DNA from: Pseudomonadota bacterium
GTDB taxonomy: Bacteria; SZUA-182; DTGQ01
Direction: 5' to 3'
Assembly (NCBI GenBank): GCA_030605265.1
Contig: JAUWIR010000074.1
Span: forward strand, 1 to 11,247
DNA: 11,247 bases
The position numbers were made by a program, and so were the translations under genes. The stretch's first letter is position 1; each line of letters begins with the position of its first letter. The notes beneath the pieces were generated by a model. That model was not told the DNA's origin, made no database searches, and worked only from the letters and a program-made list of their open reading frames with translations. Below are positions 6,092-11,247 of this stretch, in pieces.

Positions 6092-7609
6092 ATGAAAACC
6101 GAAGATATGATAGAGGGAATACGCCATTATGTTGATCTTGAGAATTTAGCTGATTATGTAACAGATGGGATTTACCAGCTTTTTGAAGGCCATATTTCTT
6201 TTTATTTATGGGATAAAAAGAAAAAAAACTATTTATTGCAATCTCAAAGGGGATTACTGCAACAGAAACAAAAAAGTCAAAGCCTCAATAGGAAAAGCGC
6301 CATAATCAAATGGTTTTCTTCCCATTGGTCAAGTGTTTTAACAGAAGATAGTTTAGAAAACAGCAAATCCACCTATAAAGATACATTACTTCAGGAATTT
6401 AAAAACTTAAAATCAACCCTTTGTTTGGCCATTCGCGCTGAGGATGGAATAGTGCGGGGTATACTTTCTTTAGGGAAAAAAAATAACCAATCTTTTTCCA
6501 AAAAAGAGCTAAAGGAACTGGAAAGAATCATAGATCAAACTTCATCAACCATTGATAAAATAAAAATTTATCTTCAATTAGTTGAAGATAGAGTATATAC
6601 AAATATCGGGAAGATTGCCCTGCAAATTGCTCATGATTTAAATAGCCCCTTAAATAATATCAATGTATTTCTTCAGCTTTTGGCCCAAGAACCAAAATGG
6701 CAACAGGATGGAAATAATGATTTATCAAATAAATTTTTTACTATTGCTCAAGAAGAGATGCAAAGGGCCATTGATATTGTAAAGAATTTATTATTATATG
6801 CGCATCCTATGCGAACGAAAACAGAGCCTATTGAAATAAACAAACTTATCAGGCAAGTTTTAGGGACTTTTCAAGAGAGCTTACAAAGCAAAAACATCTC
6901 TCTTATTCTTCAATTTACTGATGGATTGATTATTCCAGGGGAAAGTGAACTGCTCTTTAGAGTATTTCTCAATTTGATTTGCAATGCCATAAAGGCCGTG
7001 GAAGCTGAGAAAAGAAGGGAATTAACCATCAGTACCAATCAAGACAGGGGATGGGTAAGGATTAGTCTCAGTGACACGGGAAAAGGAATTTCCCGGGAAA
7101 TTAAGGACAATCTATTTGCTCCATTTGTTGCCTGTGGTAAAGAAAAAGGCGTTGGCCTCGGGTTATCCATAGTTGAGCGAATTCTTATGTTACATGGTGG
7201 AGACATTCACGTTAAGGCTGAAGATGATCGAGGGAATACCCTTGTGATTCATCTGCCTTTAGAAAAAAGAAGACAGAGTAGAAAGATGGTTGATTCAATT
7301 GAAGTATATCAACTTCCCCAAAATGAACTATTGTTGGCTCAAGATATTAGTATCACCGGGCTGCGACTTTCCTGCCAAAAATATTACTCTTCCGATCAAC
7401 TCATAAAATTATTCATTAATCTTCCTGATGAATCAAAGCCAATAATTGCTTTATCGAAAGTAGTCTGGTGGAGAAAAACTTTGGGAAGAAAGGGATGGCC
7501 ATACGATATCGGGCTGGAATTTATTGATATCAGTAAAGAAAATAGCCAAAGAATCAATGAATGGATAAAAACCACCAAAGAAATTGACTCTCTCCAAAGT
7601 GTGGGATAA
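6092..7609 (+). CDS. Sensor histidine kinase with C-terminal PilZ (c-di-GMP-binding) domain
   Basis: The start is ATG 6092, with AAGGG 8 bases upstream; an in-frame GTG at 6083 is too close to that site. Numbering below is from the GTG. Residues 20-160 look like a GAF-type sensor. The phospho-acceptor helix has the H-box IAHDLNSPLNN (H184). The ATPase domain has the N-box FLNLICNAIKAVE (N297/N301), DTGKGI (331-336) and GVGLGLSIVERIL. After it comes a PilZ domain (about 394-498) carrying both c-di-GMP motifs: RxxxR (R396-R400) and DxSxxG (D421-S423-G426), 21 residues apart. No membrane segment is seen, so it is cytoplasmic. No receiver domain or response regulator is adjacent, so its partner is unknown. 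PilZ fused behind a kinase core is an uncommon order; allosteric control of the kinase by c-di-GMP is an inference. Confidence 0.9.
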   Translation: MKTEDMIEGIRHYVDLENLADYVTDGIYQLFEGHISFYLWDKKKKNYLLQSQRGLLQQKQKSQSLNRKSAIIKWFSSHWSSVLTEDSLENSKSTYKDTLLQEFKNLKSTLCLAIRAEDGIVRGILSLGKKNNQSFSKKELKELERIIDQTSSTIDKIKIYLQLVEDRVYTNIGKIALQIAHDLNSPLNNINVFLQLLAQEPKWQQDGNNDLSNKFFTIAQEEMQRAIDIVKNLLLYAHPMRTKTEPIEINKLIRQVLGTFQESLQSKNISLILQFTDGLIIPGESELLFRVFLNLICNAIKAVEAEKRRELTISTNQDRGWVRISLSDTGKGISREIKDNLFAPFVACGKEKGVGLGLSIVERILMLHGGDIHVKAEDDRGNTLVIHLPLEKRRQSRKMVDSIEVYQLPQNELLLAQDISITGLRLSCQKYYSSDQLIKLFINLPDESKPIIALSKVVWWRKTLGRKGWPYDIGLEFIDISKENSQRINEWIKTTKEIDSLQSVG

Positions 7610-7639
7610 AGTAGCCTTTCCGATACTATCTGAGGCCCT

Positions 7640-7654
7640 GGTTTAGAATAAACC
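7640..7654. terminator. Short hairpin between convergent genes
   Basis: GGTTTA-gaa-TAAACC is a perfect 6-bp hairpin 30 bases after the kinase stop and 55 before the end of the opposing gene. It lacks a T-tract, so it is at best a weak terminator. Confidence 0.25.
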
Positions 7655-7709
7655 TCCAGTATTATTAACCAAGGAGCAATATTAAGTAATAAAACTAATA
7701 AGAAAAAAA

Positions 7710-8231
7710 TTAAAATAGTGTTCCTGTTCCCTCAGGGATACTGACAGCATACATTAAAATAGGCTCTTGGCCATTCCATATTGTGGAATAGGGGGATGAA
7801 GTATATGAAATCGGCTTTGCCAAATTATAGGGTAATGAATATGAAGGCCGGGATAAAAGACCCCTGACAGAATTCCACAAAGGAGAAAAAAAATTGCCGA
7901 ACCCGCCAAAAAGACCGGAGAAAGGATTCCCCCATGGATTCATATAATAATTATATGGATTATAGTTATAGAATGAAGTGTTCCAAGAAGGGTAGGGCGG
8001 AAAATAGGGGATATACGGAGTATATGGATTATACCCCCATCCTGACCCCCTCCATGAGTCCCATGAAGGGAAATAGTCTCCTGTAGTGGGTAAAGCAGGG
8101 TCACTAATTCCATAAAGAGCAACTGCGACCCCATAATAGGCTTGAAAAGTATTATCAGGAATTGTATACCCGCTAAATATAGATTGCGTATTGCGTCTGC
8201 CCTCTAATTTTTCAAAAAAGATGTGAGCCAT
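7710..8231 (-). CDS. Aromatic/Gly/Pro/Asn-rich low-complexity protein
   Basis: The 173-aa product is dominated by Tyr, Pro, Asn, Phe, Gly, Ser and Trp in its centre, for example YNPYTPYIPYFPPYPSW, then YNYNPYNYYMNPWGNPF and GLFGGFGNFF. The N-terminal part (MAHIFFEKLEGRRNTQ) is polar and is not a classical signal peptide. The ATG has AGGAG about 12 bases upstream, a longish gap. No family is recognised. The composition is typical of surface, adhesive or prion-like extracellular proteins and is close to that of the product of 815-1360. The gene starts only 29 bases after a perfect hairpin terminator that ends the PEP-CTERM gene, so it needs either read-through or a promoter overlapping that hairpin. 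It is convergent with the kinase gene. Confidence 0.65.
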   Translation of the reverse strand: MAHIFFEKLEGRRNTQSIFSGYTIPDNTFQAYYGVAVALYGISDPALPTTGDYFPSWDSWRGSGWGYNPYTPYIPYFPPYPSWNTSFYNYNPYNYYMNPWGNPFSGLFGGFGNFFSPLWNSVRGLLSRPSYSLPYNLAKPISYTSSPYSTIWNGQEPILMYAVSIPEGTGTLF

Positions 8232-8259
8232 ATGTTTTTCTTGTCTCCTGAAGGAATGG

Positions 8260-8293
8260 AAAAAAAGGCAGAATGTTTCATTCTGCCTTTTTT
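8260..8293. terminator. Strong bidirectional-type hairpin after the PEP-CTERM gene
   Basis: GGCAGAATG (8267-8275) and CATTCTGCC (8279-8287) form a perfect 9-bp stem with a TTT loop, flanked by A7 on the left and T6 on the right, so a U-tract exists on both strands. It most likely ends the minus-strand PEP-CTERM transcript. It is also the leader of the next minus-strand gene (7710-8231), where it could attenuate read-through. A TATAAT box on the minus strand (8311-8316) lies just upstream. Confidence 0.8.
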
Positions 8294-8329
8294 CTTACTA
8301 TTATTATTCAATTATAAAAATAAAAATTT

Positions 8330-8977
8330 TTACCTAAATTTTCTTTTTATGCCAACTATGCCCACTATACCAAACAGGAAAAATATACAAGTAGATGGCT
8401 CAGGCACAGCGGCTTTCTTATTTACAAAGGCTTCACTACCACCGGAAGCAAACCCTTGTAGGCGAACACCAACACGTAAGTCACCTGTTTCTAAATCATT
8501 CAGTACATCAGCATAGGTGTTGCCGGCCTGAAGTTCGAAGTATATACCTAAAAATTCTCCGGGATTTACTCCGTTTGAGTGAGTTGGGGGATCAGAATCA
8601 GCAGAAAAGCCTGCAGTAGTAAAAAAGGCTGGTGTAATATTATTATGGCCTGTTATATTAGGTGGTGAAGCGTTTAATGAAAAAACTACACCAGGTGAAT
8701 TAGGATCAATAATTAGGGCTGAACCAAGAAGGGCCCCGTCGTCAAAATAAACATCGGTGAGCGAGCATGCTTCCGAGCCAACATTGGTAAAGTAGAACAA
8801 AACCCCATTGGTCCCATAATCCAAAACATCAACTAAAATCTGGGCTTCGCCAATAGCAGCATCTGTTGGATCGGAATTGGTGATGCAAGTGAAACTAAAG
8901 GGAATAGCTTGGGCACGAATAGCAGTGAATACAGTGACTGTTAGAATGGATAATAATAGGAACAGTGTTCTTTTCAT
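8330..8977 (-). CDS. PEP-CTERM sorting-domain protein, exported
   Basis: The product has a signal peptide (MKRTLFLLLSILTVTVF, cleaved after AQA) and a beta-rich body of about 165 residues. The body contains GVLFYFTNVGSEACSLTDVY, GFSADSDPPTHSNGVNPGE and GDLRVGVRLQGF. It closes with a textbook PEP-CTERM tail: VPEPS, a hydrophobic stretch (TCIFFLFGIVGIVGI) and a basic end (KRKFR). In known systems exosortase cleaves this tail during sorting to the surface or matrix, but no exosortase lies in this window. The body resembles, from memory, a recurrent family of PEP-CTERM proteins of unknown function. I prefer ATG 8977 over ATG 8992 because the G8 run between them acts as ribosome binding site for 8977. 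A terminator follows at 8260-8293. Confidence 0.9.
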   Translation of the reverse strand: MKRTLFLLLSILTVTVFTAIRAQAIPFSFTCITNSDPTDAAIGEAQILVDVLDYGTNGVLFYFTNVGSEACSLTDVYFDDGALLGSALIIDPNSPGVVFSLNASPPNITGHNNITPAFFTTAGFSADSDPPTHSNGVNPGEFLGIYFELQAGNTYADVLNDLETGDLRVGVRLQGFASGGSEAFVNKKAAVPEPSTCIFFLFGIVGIVGIKRKFR

Positions 8978-9115
8978 TTTCCCCCCCCGCAAAATGAAAA
9001 ATTGATTAATAAATTAGTACTGTTAACAATTTTTTATGGATAGCATTTTTCGTTCCAAATTAAATAACATGACCTTAAAGAGCGAACTCTGAACCTTTGA
9101 GCAGTCACTGAATAT

Positions 9116-9247
9116 TTAAGCTGTTAGTGAATTCAGAATAATTAAAGCAATCATCCACAAAAGAAAAGCACAATTGTAACCTATTATCAAGATTTCATAG
9201 CTTTGTAATTCTTCAACTTTTTCTTTTACCGGTTTGATTATTCGCAT
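9116..9247 (-). CDS. 43-residue single-TM small protein
   Basis: On the minus strand, ATG 9247 is preceded by AAAAGGAGAAAAA, a near-ideal ribosome binding site with 7-base spacing. It opens 43 codons ending at TAA 9116-9118. The product has a basic, charged N-terminal part (MRIIKPVKEKVEELQSYE), then one hydrophobic span (ILIIGYNCAFLLWMIALIIL) and the tail NSLTA. It looks like a small inner-membrane protein. No homologue is recognised. It lies 138 bases upstream of the PEP-CTERM gene on the same strand and may share its transcript. A TTGACC / TTAAAT promoter with a 17-base spacer lies upstream (9347-9375). Confidence 0.6.
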   Translation of the reverse strand: MRIIKPVKEKVEELQSYEILIIGYNCAFLLWMIALIILNSLTA

Positions 9248-9345
9248 TTTTTCTCCTTTTCATTTTTGACTATTTAATGTTTTTTAACAATATTATGTTT
9301 AATAATTCTTAACACCTTATCTTTGAACCAATGTTCTATATTTAC

Positions 9346-9439
9346 CATTTAATAAGGTACTGGTTGTATGGTCAATTCAAAACGCGCCCTTATTATTTGT
9401 TCTGTGGCTGATAATAATAGAACGGTATTTTATTAAATG
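9346..9439 (+). repeat. 17-bp inverted repeat with internal hairpin, possible RNA element
   Basis: CATTTAATAAGGTACTG (9346-9362) pairs along its whole length with 9423-9439. There are fourteen Watson-Crick pairs and three G-U pairs, the latter only when read as plus-strand RNA. Inside it, TTATTAT (9390-9396) faces ATAATAA (9411-9417). There is no U-tract and no coding potential. It occupies part of the otherwise gene-free 9248-9635 gap. It may be an RNA element, a decayed MITE-like repeat or an operator; I recognise no family. Confidence 0.45.
9347..9375 (-). promoter_or_regulatory. Candidate sigma-70-type promoter for the 43-aa gene
   Basis: On the minus strand TTGACC (9375-9370) is followed by a 17-base spacer and TTAAAT (9352-9347), which would give a leader of about 90 bases before ATG 9247. 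The box overlaps one arm of the inverted repeat at 9346-9439, so it could be occluded or regulated there, or the match may be chance in AT-rich DNA. Confidence 0.35.
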
Positions 9440-9635
9440 AGGGTAGCAAGCATAATGCCTATGAAAATATTATTTGGAGGGAAAAGATTCTTTTTGCCAT
9501 TTTATGTAATATTCCAATAAGATATAAGGGGGAAAAAGAGTACGGAAACGATGTTATGAATTTCATTGAATAGGGCGAGGTCATAAATCCTATGGATCAA
9601 TGAATAAATCTTATGAAAAAATGGGAGAAAAAGCT
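9440..9635. other. Gap without a supported gene
   Basis: This is the rest of the 9248-9635 gap. A 21-codon plus-strand ORF (MPMKILFGGKRFFLPFYVIF) opens here behind GAGGG at poor spacing, and I do not consider it supported. No terminator or hairpin of note was seen. Confidence 0.4.
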
Positions 9636-9866
9636 TTACACCATAGTTGCTTTTTCAGTAATAATTTCTTTTGCCCTATCTGTATGGCTTGGGAATAAAT
9701 TTGATGGGATACTCTCGCGTCCTAATACTTTAAATACTTGGTACCTTGCGCAATCAGCATAGTCGTTTAAACAATAATTTTGTTTAAACAATTTTGCTAA
9801 ACCGGGTTTTCCTTGCATATTATTTTTAAAAAGAACACACTGAGAAATACATTTACATGAAGACAT
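9636..9866 (-). CDS. Small cysteine-containing protein of a CARY-motif family
   Basis: The 76-aa product has five cysteines (C4, C6, C10, C32, C39) laid out as CKCISQCVLF, then YCLNDYADCARYQVFKVLGR, followed by SIPSNLFPSHTDRAKEII. This spacing, with YC..x..CARY..., LGR and P..LFP...DRA, matches from memory small uncharacterised proteins and C-terminal appendages of signalling proteins in Desulfobacterota. The cysteines suggest a metal-binding or Fe-S site, which is not proven. The start is good: AGAGGAG stands about 9 bases before the ATG. There is no signal peptide. It is a separate minus-strand gene upstream of the 43-aa gene. An antisense 49-codon ORF (9614-9763, +) overlaps it and is the weaker candidate. 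Confidence 0.7.
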   Translation of the reverse strand: MSSCKCISQCVLFKNNMQGKPGLAKLFKQNYCLNDYADCARYQVFKVLGRESIPSNLFPSHTDRAKEIITEKATMV

Positions 9867-10026
9867 TCCTAATACTCCTCTTAAATCCTCATTCTTATGA
9901 TCTTATTTTTTTATCGGTAAATTTTTTAAAAAAAATCATAAAAAAGTTTTGCTTAGACAAGAAAAAGAATAAAGGAAAGGATAAGGTGAGTACAGTTAGT
10001 TAATAAATTCTTCTAATAAAAGAGCT

Positions 10027-10058
10027 AACGCCACCAGGGGAGAATTCCTGATGGCGTT
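10027..10058 (-). ncRNA. GC-rich hairpin 1 of 3
   Basis: AACGCCA-C-CAGG (10027-10038) faces CCTG-A-TGGCGTT (10047-10058) around an 8-base loop. The single mismatch is C-A on plus and U-G on minus, so a minus-strand RNA forms a 12-pair stem. What follows on minus is AGCTCTTTT, not a proper U-tract, so a structured leader or sRNA end fits better than a terminator. Confidence 0.4.
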
Positions 10059-10130
10059 GAAAGAGAGATATAAAAAAACTATTTGTTACGTTAACAGTCG
10101 TTCATATTATATATGTCTTACGTTTCTATA

Positions 10131-10173
10131 AGAAAAAAAGAAAGGCTATCAGCAAAAATTAGCTGACAGCCTT
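10131..10173 (-). terminator. Hairpin 2 of 3: minus-strand intrinsic terminator
   Basis: AAGGCT-A-TCAGC (10142-10153) faces GCTGA-C-AGCCTT (10162-10173) around an 8-base loop. On the minus strand the odd pair becomes G-U, and the stem is followed by TCTTTTTTTCTT, a good U-rich tail. No gene immediately precedes it on that strand, so it may end a short RNA or back up the terminator at 10291-10341. Confidence 0.6.
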
Positions 10174-10290
10174 GGGCAAGTTGCTTGAAAGATGGGTTAA
10201 AATTAATTAACTAGTCGGTTTAGATATTACTTCCCTTATGTTTAAGAAGTAAAAAAAATGTGATGAAGTATTTTAATTTTTTCCCCATAT

Positions 10291-10341
10291 AAAAAAAACC
10301 GCCCGATCATCCTTCGGGGACAAAGGAACCGGACGGTTTTT
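10291..10341 (-). terminator. Hairpin 3 of 3: terminator downstream of the Hsp70-like gene
   Basis: AAAAACCG-C-CCG (10294-10305) faces CGG-A-CGGTTTTT (10330-10341). An inner stem, TCCTT (10310-10314) with AAGGA (10323-10327), lies inside it. On the minus strand the odd pair is U-G and the stem ends in T8. It lies about 130 bases beyond the stop of the Hsp70-like gene and is its best terminator. Confidence 0.7.
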
Positions 10342-10472
10342 AGGGATAACAAATTAGGCATAATTTTTCCCCCTTTTTTTTTATCTAGTAAAAACGTTAT
10401 CCCTTCATAAACTATGTATCGATATATTTTATAATATAAATCAATTTTTATTTAAAATAATTTTAATAATTC

Positions 10473-11247
10473 TTATCTCCAAATTTCGTGCCTAACTGAT
10501 AGTGAGTCAATTTCACGCATTAAATTTACACTGATAATCCCATTCTCATCGCAGGAAAACTCTTCAATTACTTTATTATTATGAAAATTTTTTAATTGAA
10601 TATCTTCTTTTGAGGGAATTTTGGATAAATTCCACTCAGGGTCATAAGGGAAAAGGATTTCGCTCCACATTCTCGGAGAAACAGCTTGACCATTTGCATA
10701 ATCAGTACACTCAAGGTATCGATAATAACCTATATTATGCTGCGGAAAGACCTCAAATTTTTTCCTTGCAGGGATCTTGGTCCCCTTTTCAAAAATTGGA
10801 GAAAAATATTCAGTTCCCTTGCCAATCCGCATCACCCCAAAAGTACGACTCAAAATTTGCTCCACCTGAACTTTTTGTTGGACCTTACGCGCTGCACCAA
10901 GCGCAATAGAAGCAAAAGGCAGGCTTGAGAGGTGGACCTTTTCTTGACCATATTCTTTTTGAATATACTTCAGAATAAGCGGGAGCTGAGAACTGCCTCC
11001 CACAAGATAAATTTTCTCTATGTCCTTAATCCCCTTTATTCCCTCGTTCCTCACCGCCTTGGACTCTAGTACTTCCTTTATTTTATTAAGGGTTTGATGA
11101 ACTAAGGGCATCAAACATTCATAATATTCCTCTACTTGAATTTTTACTGATTCCTCTGAAATACGGGCTTCCTCCAAATCCACGCGTAAATATTTCGGAT
11201 CAATAGTATTGGCCAAGGTTTCTTTTGCTTCACAGCACCGATGTAAA
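10473..11247 (-). CDS. Hsp70-like (DnaK-related) protein, C-terminal part, no lid domain; 5' end off window
   Basis: The frame is open to the right edge, so the true start lies beyond 11247; an in-frame TTG at 11216 is internal. The visible part starts in the Hsp70 ATPase domain (LHRCCEAKETL). It continues through the adenosine/phosphate-binding signature IYLVGGSSQLPLILKYIQ and PFASIALGAA. A shortened beta-type substrate-binding region follows, beginning ILSRTFGVM, then FEKGTKIPARKKFEVF. The protein ends about 130 residues after ALGAA, with no room for the alpha-helical lid of DnaK and no EEVD-like tail. It is therefore one of the atypical Hsp70-family proteins rather than the housekeeping DnaK. 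Partners such as DnaJ or GrpE are not visible in the window. A strong terminator follows at 10291-10341. Confidence 0.85.
   Translation of the reverse strand, partial: LHRCCEAKETLANTIDPKYLRVDLEEARISEESVKIQVEEYYECLMPLVHQTLNKIKEVLESKAVRNEGIKGIKDIEKIYLVGGSSQLPLILKYIQKEYGQEKVHLSSLPFASIALGAARKVQQKVQVEQILSRTFGVMRIGKGTEYFSPIFEKGTKIPARKKFEVFPQHNIGYYRYLECTDYANGQAVSPRMWSEILFPYDPEWNLSKIPSKEDIQLKNFHNNKVIEEFSCDENGIISVNLMREIDSLSVRHEIWR

Larger units (their letters stand above)
9867..10472. other. 606-base intergenic region with three minus-strand hairpins
   Basis: No gene is supported. The region holds hairpins at 10027-10058, 10142-10173 and 10294-10341, a 9-bp inverted pair (AGGGATAAC 10342-10350 with GTTATCCCT 10396-10404), and a T5-C5-T10 tract near 10370. 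The leader of the Cys-protein gene lies at the left end. On the minus strand a TATAAT-like box near 10107 could start a short RNA or the leader of that gene; there is no good -35. Confidence 0.5.

Noticed and set aside
7940..8134. 64-codon alternative frame inside the aromatic-rich gene
   Set aside because: It arises from the repetitive Tyr/Pro/Asn codons of the main frame and has no ribosome binding site.
8978..8992. Upstream ATG for the PEP-CTERM gene (adds MRGGK)
   Set aside because: It would consume the G8 run that best serves as ribosome binding site, and it has none of its own.
9614..9763. 49-codon plus-strand ORF (MKKWEKKLYTIVAFSVIISF...) that looks like a membrane-anchored peptide
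   Set aside because: No ribosome binding site, and it lies antisense to the Cys-protein gene, which has a family-like motif and a good ribosome binding site. Both are unlikely to be coding.
10206..10290. 22-codon minus-strand ORF (MGKKLKYFITFFLLL...)
   Set aside because: No ribosome binding site, and the start directly follows the terminator U-tract.
10027..10341. Regularly spaced hairpins considered as a CRISPR array or integron attachment sites
   Set aside because: The three stems differ in sequence and spacing is not constant. No direct repeats, cas genes or integrase are present.
10341..10351. TAGGGATAACA matches the first half of the I-SceI homing site
   Set aside because: Only 11 of 18 bases match, and there is no endonuclease gene or intron nearby, so it is a coincidence.

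Overview
The window is AT-rich (mid-30s % G+C by eye, not computed). It reads as chromosomal DNA from a free-living, probably Gram-negative and possibly uncultured bacterium. A PEP-CTERM protein (8330-8977) implies an exosortase sorting system and therefore an outer membrane. The Hsp70-like protein, OPT transporter, PilZ-domain histidine kinase and PhoH-type PIN protein would suit Desulfobacterota or a neighbouring low-GC candidate phylum, but nothing here fixes the taxon. I see no phage, plasmid, integrase, transposase, tRNA, rRNA or CRISPR array.

Layout, left to right. 1-106: a long imperfect palindrome flanked by an 11-bp direct repeat. 98-715 (-): a broken phoH-type PIN gene with one frameshift and no ATPase domain. 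815-1360 (-): a secreted Trp/Tyr/Pro-rich protein. 1361-2011: AT-rich non-coding DNA. 2012-3097 (+): a DUF6765-type, Zn-phospholipase-C-like protein. 3249-3379 (+): a strong candidate structured RNA, or structured 3' UTR, ending in a U-tract. 3404-5812 (-): a two-gene unit of an OPT-family transporter followed 3 bp later by a four-TM protein. 5822-6091: a divergent control region with a perfect 12-bp dyad and a second palindrome. 6092-7609 (+): a GAF-like/HisKA/HATPase/PilZ kinase with no response regulator beside it. 7710-9247 (-): an aromatic/Gly/Pro/Asn-rich protein, a PEP-CTERM protein and a 43-aa one-TM protein. 9346-9439: a 17-bp inverted repeat. 9636-9866 (-): a 76-aa Cys protein. 9867-10472: three hairpins in series. 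10473-11247 (-): the C-terminal part of an Hsp70 without a lid, running off the right edge.

Functional picture (inference): two exported aromatic-rich proteins and a PEP-CTERM protein point to surface or extracellular-matrix functions. The kinase carries both c-di-GMP contact motifs of PilZ, so it could tie that second messenger to phosphorelay output. The most unusual material is in the intergenic DNA. The imperfect pairs in its hairpins resolve to G-U on only one strand, which gives a strand call for each: plus for 3265-3373 and 9346-9439, minus for the three hairpins at 10027-10341. None of these RNAs matched a family I recognise.
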